From PUPG01 sp041686485 (GTDB lineage Bacteria; Bacteroidota; Bacteroidia; Bacteroidales; UBA7960), in the NCBI GenBank assembly GCA_041686485.1, contig JAWLDT010000005.1:1-64000 (forward strand): DNA of 64,000 nt, given 5' to 3'. The stretch's first letter is position 1. Each line of letters starts with the position of its first letter. The position numbers were made by a program, and so were the translations under genes. The notes under the pieces are model-generated. The model saw only the letters and a program-made list of their open reading frames with translations, was not told the DNA's origin and made no database searches. Below are positions 24,476 to 34,718 of the stretch, in pieces.

Positions 24476-25930
24476 ATGAGACACACAAAGCGTTTATTAG
24501 TCCTGACTACAATCGTCATGCTCACAGGCATGCAGGCCTGTCAGAGCCCTGCAGCGGATACGGCCGGGTACGACCTGTCTGAACCAAAGAATATCATCCT
24601 GCTGATCAGTGATGGCATGGGTTACAACCACATGCTGGCTACCAATTACTATGAACACGGAGAGGCTGAGGCCCAGGTTTATGAGCAGCCCGGCTGGTTA
24701 AGGCTAGGCATTTCAACATACAGTGCCGCCCGAATTGATGGTGTTGATACGGTCTACCACAACGGATATGCTCCCCGAACAGCCTGGGAAGATGCCGCAT
24801 ACCTGCCCGCAGACTATACGGACAGCGGTGCAGCGGGAACCGCATTATCCACGGGTGAAAAAGTTTTTAGCGGTTCAATCGGAATAAGCCTGGAAGGTGA
24901 TACGCTTACTCACATCAGTCAGGCTGCCAAAGCCCTGAACAAGTCGGTGGGCATCCTTTCCTCTGTTCCCCTTAGTCACGCAACGCCAGCCAGCTTTCTT
25001 GCACATAACCATGAAAGAAGCAATTATGAAGAGATCGGGAAACATATGCTGTTTCACTCACGGGCGGATGTGATCATGGGGGCTGGTCATCCCGGATACA
25101 ACAATGATGGTGAGCAGGAGGAGATGTCTGCCCGCTACATCGGCAGTGATGAGCTATGGGAGCAGATCAGGGCCAACGATGGGCGCACGGAGTTTGAGGA
25201 TAACGGCGATATCCTCTATGTGCAGGATGCCGATGGTGACGGCCATCGCGATTCGTGGACATTTATTGATAAGCGGGAAGATTTCACCGCACTTGCAGAC
25301 GGGCAGGCCCCAAAACGTTTGCTCGGTATCCCACGGGTTCACAACACCCTGAATCAGGGTCGCACCATGGGCGAAGACGAACGGATGCCGTTTGAGCAAT
25401 CGTTGAATGAGAATGTTCCTACGCTCGAAGAGATGACCAGGGCCTCCCTGAATGTGTTGGAGCAAAATGAGAAAGGCTTTTTTGTGATGATTGAAGGAGG
25501 TGCGGTTGACTGGGCCAGCCACGACAATCATTTGGGCCGGATGATCGAAGAGCAGATGGATTTTAATAGTTCAGTTGATGCTGCCGTTGAGTGGGTGGAG
25601 GAAAACAGCAGCTGGGATGAAACCCTGATTATTGTAACCAGTGATCATGAATGTGGCTACCTGACCGGGCCAAATCATCCGGAACCGGTGAATGACAAGG
25701 TGGTAAACAGGGGGCAGGGCAACTTACCGGAAGCCGTCTGGCATTTTGATAGTCACACCAACCAGCTTGTTCCTTTTTATGCCAAAGGACCCGGGGTAGA
25801 ACTGTTTTCTATGTTTGCTGAAGAAAAGGACCCCGTTCGGGGCCCTTTCCTGCAAAACACTGAAATTGCTCAGGCAATTTTCATGATGTGGGGAAAACCC
25901 GACATCGCGGTACATCGCCTGACTGAATAA
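24476..25930 (+). CDS. Alkaline phosphatase lipoprotein (PhoA superfamily)
   Basis: Secreted phosphomonoesterase releasing inorganic phosphate. From ATG 24476 the protein has 484 residues, a signal peptide ending in the lipobox LTGMQAC (so lipid-anchored), the first metal motif NIILLISDGMGYNHM, the nucleophile Ser in TDSGAAGTALSTG (about residue 117), and late metal ligands MIEGGAVDWASHDNH, VTSDHECG and the FDSHTNQLVPFYAKG histidine. These give the full two-zinc/one-magnesium site of the family. An in-frame start at 24395 would add 27 residues ahead of the signal peptide and lies upstream of the predicted transcription start, so it is rejected. Converges with sppA (2-nt gap). Confidence 0.92.
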   Translation: MRHTKRLLVLTTIVMLTGMQACQSPAADTAGYDLSEPKNIILLISDGMGYNHMLATNYYEHGEAEAQVYEQPGWLRLGISTYSAARIDGVDTVYHNGYAPRTAWEDAAYLPADYTDSGAAGTALSTGEKVFSGSIGISLEGDTLTHISQAAKALNKSVGILSSVPLSHATPASFLAHNHERSNYEEIGKHMLFHSRADVIMGAGHPGYNNDGEQEEMSARYIGSDELWEQIRANDGRTEFEDNGDILYVQDADGDGHRDSWTFIDKREDFTALADGQAPKRLLGIPRVHNTLNQGRTMGEDERMPFEQSLNENVPTLEEMTRASLNVLEQNEKGFFVMIEGGAVDWASHDNHLGRMIEEQMDFNSSVDAAVEWVEENSSWDETLIIVTSDHECGYLTGPNHPEPVNDKVVNRGQGNLPEAVWHFDSHTNQLVPFYAKGPGVELFSMFAEEKDPVRGPFLQNTEIAQAIFMMWGKPDIAVHRLTE

Positions 25931-25932
25931 GT

Positions 25933-27705
25933 TTAGTTTAGGTTGACATCATAAGGCATCCTGGTGAGAATACCGGTCATGTCGCGCGCCTCTTCGATCT
26001 GGCGGTAATAGCGATACTGATCTCCAAGGTTTCTTTCCAGGATGTTTTGTTTGACCCCGCCAAAATCTTCCATGATTTGTGTAAAGAAATCCTTTCTCTT
26101 CGGGTATTCGGTGATGCGATAGTCTTCTAAGTCGGCAAGCTCGGCTGCTTTTTCCATGGCTGCCTCAAGGCCGCCAAATTCGTCAATAAGACCGTTTCGT
26201 TTGGCTTCGGTGCCGCTCCAGACCCTGCCGCGTCCAAGCTCATCAACCGTCGATACCGGAATGTCGCGTCCTTCAGCTACATGTTCGATAAACGTTTCAT
26301 AGATCCTGCCGATAGACTCCTGGATAATCTCTTGTTCCTCATCTGACAAGGGTTTGGTGACAGATCCCATATCTGCAAAGCGGTTGGTTTTCACATTGTC
26401 AAAGGTAATCCCAAGCTTGTCATCAAAAAACTCCTGCATGTTAGGGATCATCCCAAAAACACCGATAGAGCCGGTAATGGTGGAGGGGTTGGCCATGATC
26501 CAGTCAGCGCGGCTGGCGATATAATACCCTCCTGAAGCAGCTACATCCCCCATGGTTGCCACAACTGGTTTTTCCTGTGAAGCAAGCACCACTTCACGTA
26601 AAATGACATCGGATGCAAGTGCATCGCCACCCGGTGAGTTGATTCTGAACACAATGGCTTTTACGGTGGTATCTCTTCTGGCTTCCCTGATGGCACCGGC
26701 GATACGTTCGGAGCCAATGACACGATCGCTGCCCTGGCCGCTTATGATATTCCCGGTTGCGTATACTACCGCAAGTTTATTGTTACTCCGTGGCGTGATC
26801 AGGCTTTCTGGGATCGGAGCGCGTTTGTAGTCGCTATAAGAAACAAATTCAATATCATCATCCGCGTCAAGCTCCAAACGTTCCTTAAGCATGTCCATGA
26901 TCTCGTCGCGATAGGCAATGCCGTCGATCATATCCCATTCCAGGGCCAATGTTGCATTCCGGGTATATAATCCGTCGGCTACTTCATTGAGGTGATTAAC
27001 CGTAAGGCCCCGGGAAGTTGCAATGTCCCCTAAAACATTATTCCAGATGGCTCCCACGTAGGATCGTACCTGTTCGCGGTTTTCCTCACTCATATCCTCC
27101 CGGAAAAATGGCTCTCCCGCACTCTTATACTCTCCGTGACGAATGACCTGGGGGTCGATACCAAGGCGATCTAACATGTTTTTCAGGAAAAACAGCTCCG
27201 AGTTGATCCCGCGGAAATCAATTACGCCCTCCGGGTGCAGGTAGATCTCATCAGCCACACTACTTAGGTAGTATGCATTCTGCATATATGTTTCTCCATA
27301 GGCTACGATGAACTTGCCTGACTCTTTGAAGGTTTTCAAGGCTTTTCGTAATTCATCGATGGTACTCCACCCGGCGGGTATCATACTCATATCCAGATAA
27401 ATACCTTCTATGTTATCATCTGCTTCGGCTTTTTCCAGGTTATCCAGAAGGTTGTTCAACCCGATCGGGCGACTTGGTGAGAACGATGCAAAATCAAATG
27501 ATTCAAAAGGGTTGCCGCCGCCACGGTCCACAATCTCTGTGGTTAAGGTCAGATGTAACACCGATTTCTCTGCTACATCAACAGTATCTTGTGATGTCCT
27601 GCTGGCGATGGATGCAATAATGCCAGTCATGATAAGCAAGATGACCACAAAAGTGATCAGAAAGCCCAGCATGGACGCAAACATAAATTTAAAAAATTGT
27701 CTCAT
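25933..27705 (-). CDS. sppA: Signal peptide peptidase SppA, 67-kDa type
   Basis: Membrane-anchored serine protease that degrades cleaved signal peptides. The 590-residue chain has an N-terminal TM helix (residues ~15-33), then two tandem ClpP-fold halves as in the E. coli 67-kDa enzyme: the N-terminal half supplies the general-base Lys in RHGEYKSAGEPF (K194) and the C-terminal half the nucleophile Ser in DVAASGGYYIAS (S391), with RINSPGGDALASD as the substrate-binding strand. Full length with both catalytic residues. Monocistronic; upstream is ~160 bp shared with divergent folK. Confidence 0.95.
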   Translation of the reverse strand: MRQFFKFMFASMLGFLITFVVILLIMTGIIASIASRTSQDTVDVAEKSVLHLTLTTEIVDRGGGNPFESFDFASFSPSRPIGLNNLLDNLEKAEADDNIEGIYLDMSMIPAGWSTIDELRKALKTFKESGKFIVAYGETYMQNAYYLSSVADEIYLHPEGVIDFRGINSELFFLKNMLDRLGIDPQVIRHGEYKSAGEPFFREDMSEENREQVRSYVGAIWNNVLGDIATSRGLTVNHLNEVADGLYTRNATLALEWDMIDGIAYRDEIMDMLKERLELDADDDIEFVSYSDYKRAPIPESLITPRSNNKLAVVYATGNIISGQGSDRVIGSERIAGAIREARRDTTVKAIVFRINSPGGDALASDVILREVVLASQEKPVVATMGDVAASGGYYIASRADWIMANPSTITGSIGVFGMIPNMQEFFDDKLGITFDNVKTNRFADMGSVTKPLSDEEQEIIQESIGRIYETFIEHVAEGRDIPVSTVDELGRGRVWSGTEAKRNGLIDEFGGLEAAMEKAAELADLEDYRITEYPKRKDFFTQIMEDFGGVKQNILERNLGDQYRYYRQIEEARDMTGILTRMPYDVNLN

Positions 27706-27864
27706 AATAGCTTTGGTTAAGGTGAATTATTCAAATTACTGGTTAAAGATAAAAAATATCTTCTATAATTTCTTATTAAGAAATGATATCTTTTGAAGAA
27801 ATGATATATTTTGTTGAACCGTTTTTTTTACTCAATTTTGTCAGAAGGTTGACAGGGAAAAATT

Positions 27865-28356
27865 ATGCAAACAGCTGCTTTATTACTCGGAGGCAATCAG
27901 GGCAGGGTTCCGGAACTTTTTAACCATGTTATTGATTTCCTGGAATCGGAGGGGGTGCAAGTTACGGATAAAAGCGCGCTTTACCTGACCGAACCCTGGG
28001 GTATGGAAGCGGAAAACCTGTTTTATAATCAGGCTTTGCTGGTTCGAACAGATGCAGATCCAGTTGCTTTGCTCGATCTGCTGTTAAGTATTGAGGCCAG
28101 GCTTGGCAGAAAGCGAGGAAATATGCAATATGAGTCACGGCCGATCGACATTGATATTTTGTTGTTTAACAAGCTGCTGGTATCCAGATCTGATCTGATT
28201 ATACCACATCCCCGCATGCACCTTAGGCGGTTCGCGTTGACGCCTTTATCCGAAATTGCCCCGGACTGGATGCATCCTTTATTTGGAAAAACCATACGCC
28301 AGTTGCTTGATGAGTGTCAGGATACACTGAAAGTGCAGAAATCAGAAAACCAATAA
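27865..28356 (+). CDS. folK: 2-amino-4-hydroxy-6-hydroxymethyldihydropteridine diphosphokinase
   Basis: Transfers pyrophosphate from ATP to the pterin, a step of dihydropteroate synthesis in the folate pathway. The 163-residue protein has LGGNQG at the start, YLTEPWG, FYNQAL and the catalytic RPIDIDILLF with the two magnesium Asp residues, then IPHPRMHLRRFALTPLSEI. Standard length. Followed after 35 nt by the deoxynucleoside kinase gene, with which it is probably cotranscribed. Confidence 0.94.
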   Translation: MQTAALLLGGNQGRVPELFNHVIDFLESEGVQVTDKSALYLTEPWGMEAENLFYNQALLVRTDADPVALLDLLLSIEARLGRKRGNMQYESRPIDIDILLFNKLLVSRSDLIIPHPRMHLRRFALTPLSEIAPDWMHPLFGKTIRQLLDECQDTLKVQKSENQ

Positions 28357-28391
28357 CATGGCTGGAAAGCGCATGGATTAACCTTTATCAG

Positions 28392-29030
28392 ATGAGATAT
28401 AACTATATTGCCATAGAAGGAAATATCGGTGCGGGGAAAACCTCCCTGGCCACCAGGATTGCTCAAAGGTATAACGGGAAGCTGATCCTGGAGCAGTTTG
28501 AAGAAAACCCTTTCCTGGTCAAATTTTATCAGGATCCGGAAAAATATGCCTTTCCGTTGGAATTATCTTTTCTGGCCGACCGTTATCAACAATTAATGCG
28601 TGAACTGCCCAACCAGGAATTGTTTTCAGATTTTACCATCTCAGATTATTTTTTGAATAAATCGCTGATCTTTGCCCGAAAGACGCTCAATGATGATGAA
28701 TACCAGTTGTTTATTACATTGTTCAACATTATGAATGCCAATTTGCCACGTCCTGACCTGTTGGTGCATCTGTATGTAACCACGAACCGCCTCCAGCAGA
28801 ATATCCGGAGTCGCGGCAGGGACTATGAGCAGCAGATCCCGGACGAATATCTCGAAAAAATTCAGGAAAGCTATTTGAACTACCTGAAACAACAGCCTCA
28901 GTTACGTGTTTTGTTGCTTGACATGAATAATGTGGATTTTGTTGCGTATCCATCACATCTGGAGCAGGTGCTGGCTATTATAGACCGGGATTATCCTAAA
29001 GGACTCACTAGCATAAAACCAGACCTGTGA
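28392..29030 (+). CDS. Deoxynucleoside kinase
   Basis: Phosphorylates deoxynucleosides for dNTP salvage. From ATG 28392 the 212-residue protein starts directly with the P-loop strand YIAIEGNIGAGKTSLA, has FLADRYQQ, and the LID region NIRSRGRDYEQQIPDEYLEKI typical of bacterial dNKs (dAK/dGK type). A longer frame from 28314 would overlap folK and add 26 residues before the P-loop, which is not usual in the family. A strong bidirectional terminator follows. Substrate (dA, dG or other) cannot be called. Confidence 0.9.
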   Translation: MRYNYIAIEGNIGAGKTSLATRIAQRYNGKLILEQFEENPFLVKFYQDPEKYAFPLELSFLADRYQQLMRELPNQELFSDFTISDYFLNKSLIFARKTLNDDEYQLFITLFNIMNANLPRPDLLVHLYVTTNRLQQNIRSRGRDYEQQIPDEYLEKIQESYLNYLKQQPQLRVLLLDMNNVDFVAYPSHLEQVLAIIDRDYPKGLTSIKPDL

Positions 29031-29083
29031 TTGCTTTATAGATAATGCTGCACATTCTTTTTTTGATGCATGTTCCTGTATAT

Positions 29084-29122
29084 AAAAAAACCGTCCTGAA
29101 TCATCTTTCAGGACGGTTTTTT
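29084..29122. terminator. Bidirectional terminator between dNK and the TPR lipoprotein gene
   Basis: CCGTCCTGAA (29091-29100) and TTCAGGACGG (29107-29116) form a perfect stem with a 6-nt loop, flanked by A7 on one side and T6 on the other, so it can serve both convergent genes. Confidence 0.95.
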
Positions 29123-29165
29123 AAAATAATATAAGCTTTTCTCTTTAATTAAAGCATACTATCTC

Positions 29166-30887
29166 TTATCTGATAATTTCCTGGAATTCGCTTTGCCCGA
29201 AGAACTCAATGAATTCTCTGTCACGGCGGGCACATTCAGCCATATCGGAATTGATTTCAATGGCGCGGCGCAGGTTGTCATAAAGGTTGGTTACTTCATT
29301 ATTCCTGGCTGCGATGATTGCTTTCAGGTAGGCAACATCTGCACATTCAGGGGAACAGTTCAAGGTGTTCACGGCTGCGGATTCATTGCCGGCCATTAGT
29401 TGAGCCAGTGCAAGATTATATGTGCAGGTATATTCGGATAATGAAGAAAGTGCATCCTCATAGTCGCCTTTTTGGATATGTATTACACCGAGGTTATAGT
29501 CAACATTGATACCCTGGGCCCTGGCAGAACGGAACAGGGATTCAGCATTTTCGATATCTTTTTCCCAGGCAGCTGCAACGCCCAGGTTATTTTGAATGTG
29601 GCCGTTGCCGGGAGCAAGTTGATTGGCTTTCTCGAGGTCTTGGGCAGCCTGTTCAACTTCACCAATCTCCAGTAATATAGCTGCGGCGTTGTTAAAGCCT
29701 TTATAACTGTTCGGGAAAAGCTCTTTCGCATTCTCGTAAATTTCGAGCCTGGTCTGCTTGTCTTCGGTTAAGGTTGCCGCAAAGAGCAGTTCTTCTTCTG
29801 TGAGTTCGGCAGGGTCCTCAATAGCAAGTTCAGAAAGTTCTTCATAGCTAAATTTGGGCTCGTAAGCGTGAACGCTGATTTCGGCACGGCGAAGAGGCTC
29901 AAGGAGCTTCTCTACTTCTTCGTAGATAAGTGTCATATCCTTGATTTTTCTTTCCCTTTCGGCGGGGTCTTCCTGGGTGTTAATTACGTTAGCAATAGCT
30001 TGCTTGTCAGGCAGATCAGAGGCATCAAGTTTAGTCATAAAGCCGTCAAAATCTTCCCCTTTGGCTTCTACACGGAACTCAGGCATGTCCACTTCCAGGT
30101 CTTCGAATACTTCAGTGATATAATCTTCAGCGGTGGCGGCACGGTCTTCTGATAGTTCCATGTTAAAGGCTACTTCACCTTCAGGGGAAGCCCAGGCATG
30201 TATGTCAACTGCTTTCAGTTCCCAGCCTCTGTCAAGAAATTCTTTCAGGTTTTCAATGCGCTCCTGTGCTTCATCCTGGCTGTTCAGGTCAAGACGCCAG
30301 TTGAGGTTGTGGCGCATATAGGCAAAATAGATGTCAGCCGTTTCGGTTATGATTACTTCTTCCTCATATTCATGGGGTGCTATGGAAACAAAATGATCAT
30401 CCTTAACCCTTTGTGAGGTAACAATGATGCCATCCGCCACTTTTCTTTCATTGAGTTCACTGGCATTGTCTTCCCTGCCTTCACGGAACACCCTGCCCTT
30501 GATATAGAGTTCTGATGCCATCAATTCGGGTTCAAACCCGATGAGATTGTTCAGGTCAAATGTGGTTTGACTGTCGCCATCCACCATGTTGCCCTGGGTG
30601 GTAGTGTTGGTACCACGCAGCCTGACAGTCTCAAGTTCTTTTTCCCCATCTTCATACTTTAAAACAGGGGTAAGCTCCATCACTGCATTTCTGTGGAAAT
30701 AGCCCTCGCTGATAACTCCCTCAACATTGGCCTCAACTTCGCCGCCATGGTTTTCAAGAGGGTTGGTCTCAGGGGTGTAGCGCACACCTTCATCATAGTT
30801 TCGCACCATCCTGTTAACACCACAGCTGGCTAATACACCTGCTGCAAGAATAATTACAGCAAAAAGCTTAAAGTTAATTTTTTTCAT
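29166..30887 (-). CDS. Lipoprotein with OmpA-like domain and TPR repeats
   Basis: A 573-residue lipoprotein (signal peptide ending LAASGVLASC-type lipobox, Cys22). After a ~190-residue N-terminal region of strands, residues ~210-290 resemble an OmpA-like peptidoglycan-binding domain (VDIHAWASPEGEVAFNMELSEDRAATAEDYI, read as a motif A-SPEGE-N-LS--RA---YI). The C-terminal third is a set of TPR units (ELFPNSYKGFNNAAAILLEIG, QAAQDLEKANQLAPGNGHIQNNLGVAAA, YNLGVIHIQKGDYEDALSSL). It is probably periplasmic, facing the wall; TPRs suggest protein partners. Preceded by a near-ideal Bacteroidota promoter. Specific function unknown. Confidence 0.78.
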   Translation of the reverse strand: MKKINFKLFAVIILAAGVLASCGVNRMVRNYDEGVRYTPETNPLENHGGEVEANVEGVISEGYFHRNAVMELTPVLKYEDGEKELETVRLRGTNTTTQGNMVDGDSQTTFDLNNLIGFEPELMASELYIKGRVFREGREDNASELNERKVADGIIVTSQRVKDDHFVSIAPHEYEEEVIITETADIYFAYMRHNLNWRLDLNSQDEAQERIENLKEFLDRGWELKAVDIHAWASPEGEVAFNMELSEDRAATAEDYITEVFEDLEVDMPEFRVEAKGEDFDGFMTKLDASDLPDKQAIANVINTQEDPAERERKIKDMTLIYEEVEKLLEPLRRAEISVHAYEPKFSYEELSELAIEDPAELTEEELLFAATLTEDKQTRLEIYENAKELFPNSYKGFNNAAAILLEIGEVEQAAQDLEKANQLAPGNGHIQNNLGVAAAWEKDIENAESLFRSARAQGINVDYNLGVIHIQKGDYEDALSSLSEYTCTYNLALAQLMAGNESAAVNTLNCSPECADVAYLKAIIAARNNEVTNLYDNLRRAIEINSDMAECARRDREFIEFFGQSEFQEIIR

Positions 30888-30943
30888 AATGTTCGTTTTG
30901 TATTGGTTAATTTTTATGTGGGTTGGTTTTGCTTAGTATGAAT

Positions 30944-30974
30944 CAAAGTTACAAATATATAAAAAAGTTTCAAA
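30944..30974 (-). promoter_or_regulatory. Consensus Bacteroidota promoter, TTTG-N19-TAACTTTG
   Basis: On the minus strand TTTG (30971-30974) is followed after exactly 19 nt by TAACTTTG (30944-30951), a perfect match to the -33/-7 consensus. The transcript would have a ~50-nt leader before the TPR lipoprotein ATG at 30887. Confidence 0.85.
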
Positions 30975-31239
30975 CATTTTTCCGGTGTTAATTTTATGGA
31001 AGCTTTTCGAAATAAAGACATCCAACCTCCATTATTCATAAAAAATGTGTTTGTCAATATGTTCAAACATGTGCGGTCAAAAGCGCTGAGAGCAGTGGTA
31101 TGCAGGAAGAATTGCCGGAACGCTATTTACCCGGTAACCTGGAACCAGGGAACAGGCTTTCGTATGTTATAACAAAAAAGCAAAAAGGCCTTAGCAGGCA
31201 GGATGTGTTGACCCCACCTACCTCCGCCAACTGAAAATA
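30975..31239. other. Gene-free stretch downstream of the T9SS cargo gene
   Basis: No coding signal. It includes CCTGGAACCAGG (a palindromic fragment near 31139) of the kind seen in other repeat-rich spacers, and a weak GC-rich inverted repeat around 31185-31215 before a T-rich stretch on the minus strand that might terminate the gene at 31240. Confidence 0.4.
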
Positions 31240-34200
31240 CTATTTAATGGTGAATTTTACGATCACGGGTTTTCCATCTTCTTCGATTCTCAGAATATAC
31301 ACACCGGAATGCAAATGCAACACTTCCAGTTCAAGGCTGGCGCCTTTCATTTGCTGGCGTAAAACTTCATTGCCCATCACATCCATTACCCTGACCTCAG
31401 CCACCTGGCCAGTAGCTTTGTTGATCCTGAGTACATCCGAAGCTGGATTGGGATACACCGTAATATCAATCAATTCGGATTCTTCAATCGCTGTAGTGGA
31501 AACGGTGTATTCAAAGGCAGATATATCACTGAAAAATCCATCTTTATGGGCGATGGCTTTAATGGTGACATCGTTTTCAATCACGATCGGATTGGTAAAA
31601 AGCTCGCTTTGGTCATCCGGATCTTCACCGTCAAGGGTATAGAATATGTCCGCATTTTCTGTATCCGTCATCAGGGTAACTTCAGTACCTGCAGGCACTT
31701 CGCCCGGTTCGGGATCTGCATAAGGCGCTTCTACATCAATGTCTTCAACAATGTCCCTGACTTCGATGTGATCGATCTTTATCAGGAATTCTCCATAGGT
31801 TTCTGTGTGATGAAAGGCAATATAAATGTCTTGACCGGTATAAGGGGTAAGATCCAAAGCTCTTTCTGACCAGGCCGTGTCTCCGGGTTGCAGGGTTTCT
31901 TCCCACAGCACCTCTGTAAACTCATCCAGGCGGTTAGTGGTGGTGGATACATATACCTTGTAATGGTCATAGGCGTATGTTGGATCTCCATTGGCAACCT
32001 GGAAAGAAAATTCCTGTTCATCGTCCACTTCAATTTTTGGGGTCACCAGCCAGTTATCGGGTTCCAGTTCGCCCATGCCTGGTACGAAGGAAAATGATAA
32101 TGCAACGTGGTTGCCGCTATAAGGTGTGTGTACATGGCCATAACCAAGCATCCAGGTCACATAGTCCTGGTTCATATCGTGGGTCATCCATCCGTGAGGA
32201 GGAAATGCCTCTGTCTGGAAGTTTTCAAAAACAAAAGGCTCTACCGGCATGGAGTTTCCTTCCAGTTCAATTTCAATATCGCCCCCGTTGGTTTCAATCA
32301 GGAAGGTTTGCGGATATTCCCCATCTTCGAAAGGTTCAAATGAAACATAGAAGACATATTCTTCTCCAAAAGCCAGTTCCACCTCATCTTCTTCAAAAGT
32401 GGATGTAAAATAATTGCCGCTAAAGCTTGCCTCATCAACGGTCAGCACCCCGGCACCCATATTCCTGAGCCTGAATTCTTCAGAAGTAGTCCAGGTATTG
32501 TTTGGGATGCTCTCTGCATTCCAGCTTTCCTCGTTGATCCAGGCAACAGGTTCCGTTATGGTACCTGCCACACTAATGTCGTCAATGCGCATCGGGAGGG
32601 CGTTATTGGCATCCCCGTCTGTGGAATGCCTGAAGCGAATGTAAATTTCCTCACCGGAGTAGTCTGCAAGGTCTGCATTGGCAGGCGAGAAATTATACAT
32701 AGGCTCAGGCGCACTGAAAATGCCTTTTACATCCCAGCTTTGGCCGTAATCCTGGCTAACTTCAACATAAAGGGTATCGTGTCCGATCGCCCTTTTATCT
32801 TTATCATCCTTACCATATATCCAGCCGTTTCTCCAATAGAAAATAAGTTCATATTCTGCTGCATCCGGGATTTGCAAAGGCGGGGTGATAAGGATGGCAT
32901 CAACAGGGTGGTTAAAACTTGCCATAGCTGCAAATTCGCCGCTGTTAGCATCTGTGGTGGTCGTCCAGTAACCGTTCTGGGTGATCCAGTCAGCCGGAGG
33001 CACAGCCCCTTCGTTATTTTCAAAACCTTCTTCAAAAGGAAATGCAGTGACCGGGTTATGAATGATGGTTTGGAAGGACCATACCGGGCAATCTACGGCA
33101 TCCCCCATGTCGTTATATGGCACCACCTGCCAGTAATACTCTGTATCGTAGTCCAGTTGAGGCGTTTTTAAATAACGGTTTGTACCCACGTCTTGCCCAT
33201 CGATGATATTGGTTGGGGGGTTATCTGTGCCCAGGTAAACCTTATAGCCTTGCGCCAGGGCCGAAGCATTCCATTGCAAGAGCTGGGTAATAAAAGCATC
33301 TTCCAGCCCATCTGCCGGGCGGGGATGGGAGGCAGGGTTTGGTGCTACTTCATGATAAATATCAGGTGCGATAATGTAATCCAGGTAAACTCTCGGTTCT
33401 CCATAAAAGGCAATGTACCCAAGGCCTTCGTACCCGTCAGTATCGATGATATAACGCTGATATGAGCCGGTAAGATCAATGGTCTCCAGGTCGGTCCAGT
33501 TTTCATTATCGTAGGAATGCCTCACGGTGAGTTCTCCTGTGGTTTGTTTGGAAGCATAAAAAACAACCTCATCCCCTTCCTGAATGTTGACTTTTGGGGT
33601 GATGAGCATGCCGGGGCTGGCTGTGGCTCCTAACATGGCATTGCCTCCGCCCATAAAACCACCAAACCCTCTGCGGTTCCAGGAACCCGGGTCAACGGTC
33701 CATTGTTCTGGCGGAAACTCCGTATTATCAAAGGTCTCAATAATGGCATATTCACTAACAGCAAAACCCTCCACGTAAATATATACGGGATCATTCACGC
33801 TGTTGGTTTCCAGGGAAACATACCCATTATACATGCCCGGCTGCGTGGGTTCAAACCGGATGTCAACCAGTTCGGTTTCCCCGGCTTCAATGGTTCCGGA
33901 ATAGTTGGTATGGAAAGGTAGCCCGTTATTATCCAGCCCGTTGATCACCAGGTCGTCGGTTCCTGTATTTTTAAGGGTTACATTGATGGTTTTTACATTG
34001 TTTTCGTGAATGTAAAAATAATACAGTTGTGGGGGTTGAATGCTCAGGGCCGGGCCATCCGGTATGTCCTCAAACCACATCCGGATATTGGGGCGGTAAT
34101 TTTTTATCTGGTATTCCTGGGGTGGATTGGCAGGATCATAGGCCGGGCTCATATCTTTGACCGCCAATAAACTCATGTTAGAATCGACAGCAGTGGAATG

Positions 34201-34665
34201 GAATTCCGCATTGAGCCGAAAGCCGGGTTGATCCTCTGTCATGGCAATCAACAGGTTGTCTTCATTATTGTATTCAAACGGAACCTGCAAGGATATCTCA
34301 GCCCATCCTTCCTGGTTGACGACATTGCAGGTGCCCTCATAAACCAGGGTAAGGTCTTCGGTAATATAGCCGGTCAGGGTTTCCTGGTCGGTGTGAGCCA
34401 TGTAAATGCGTACCTGGTCATCCCAGTGCCGTCCTCCATTGTAGTAAAAACCAAGCTTATATATGCGCTCTCCATCTACATCAATTTCCTCTTGCAGGAA
34501 AATGGTCTGGGAATAGCTGTATGAATGATAAGGATCAATGGGGAGACCCTCTTCATGGATACCATCTCCTATTTCCAGTGCAGGCCCCTGGCCGGAAACG
34601 TGTTGAAACGGTATAAACAGCATCATAAGGATACCAATGATGCCTGTCAGGTAAAAGTTTTTCAT
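31240..34665 (-). CDS. Large secreted multidomain protein with T9SS C-terminal sorting domain
   Basis: An 1141-residue exported protein. In order: signal peptide (LTGIIGILMMLFIPFQHVSGQ); a strand-rich N-terminal module; an ASPM/SPD-2/Hydin-like module (DDLVINGLDNNGLPF...EAGETELVDIRFEPTQPG); a fibronectin-III-like module (LLQWNASALAQGYKVYLG...YYWQVVPYNDMG); two or three choice-of-anchor-J/cleaved-adhesin jelly-roll modules (FPFEEGFENNEGAVPPADW; FENFQTEAFPPHGWMTHDMN); a chitobiase C-terminal-like module (PGEVPAGTEVTLMTDTENADIFYTLDG); and the type A T9SS signal (VYPNPASDVLRI...GVYILRIEEDGKPVIVKFTIK). It is cargo for the gliding/T9SS machinery and is probably a surface adhesin or binding protein; no catalytic motif was seen. 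Confidence 0.85.
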   Translation of the reverse strand: MKNFYLTGIIGILMMLFIPFQHVSGQGPALEIGDGIHEEGLPIDPYHSYSYSQTIFLQEEIDVDGERIYKLGFYYNGGRHWDDQVRIYMAHTDQETLTGYITEDLTLVYEGTCNVVNQEGWAEISLQVPFEYNNEDNLLIAMTEDQPGFRLNAEFHSTAVDSNMSLLAVKDMSPAYDPANPPQEYQIKNYRPNIRMWFEDIPDGPALSIQPPQLYYFYIHENNVKTINVTLKNTGTDDLVINGLDNNGLPFHTNYSGTIEAGETELVDIRFEPTQPGMYNGYVSLETNSVNDPVYIYVEGFAVSEYAIIETFDNTEFPPEQWTVDPGSWNRRGFGGFMGGGNAMLGATASPGMLITPKVNIQEGDEVVFYASKQTTGELTVRHSYDNENWTDLETIDLTGSYQRYIIDTDGYEGLGYIAFYGEPRVYLDYIIAPDIYHEVAPNPASHPRPADGLEDAFITQLLQWNASALAQGYKVYLGTDNPPTNIIDGQDVGTNRYLKTPQLDYDTEYYWQVVPYNDMGDAVDCPVWSFQTIIHNPVTAFPFEEGFENNEGAVPPADWITQNGYWTTTTDANSGEFAAMASFNHPVDAILITPPLQIPDAAEYELIFYWRNGWIYGKDDKDKRAIGHDTLYVEVSQDYGQSWDVKGIFSAPEPMYNFSPANADLADYSGEEIYIRFRHSTDGDANNALPMRIDDISVAGTITEPVAWINEESWNAESIPNNTWTTSEEFRLRNMGAGVLTVDEASFSGNYFTSTFEEDEVELAFGEEYVFYVSFEPFEDGEYPQTFLIETNGGDIEIELEGNSMPVEPFVFENFQTEAFPPHGWMTHDMNQDYVTWMLGYGHVHTPYSGNHVALSFSFVPGMGELEPDNWLVTPKIEVDDEQEFSFQVANGDPTYAYDHYKVYVSTTTNRLDEFTEVLWEETLQPGDTAWSERALDLTPYTGQDIYIAFHHTETYGEFLIKIDHIEVRDIVEDIDVEAPYADPEPGEVPAGTEVTLMTDTENADIFYTLDGEDPDDQSELFTNPIVIENDVTIKAIAHKDGFFSDISAFEYTVSTTAIEESELIDITVYPNPASDVLRINKATGQVAEVRVMDVMGNEVLRQQMKGASLELEVLHLHSGVYILRIEEDGKPVIVKFTIK

Positions 34666-34718
34666 GCAAATTCAATTTGGTTGTTAGTAATGAAGCTCCC
34701 GCTTTTTAATTATTTGAT

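Noticed and set aside
28314..28391. An extended N-terminus for the deoxynucleoside kinase
   Set aside because: It overlaps folK and would place 26 extra residues before a P-loop that normally begins the protein.
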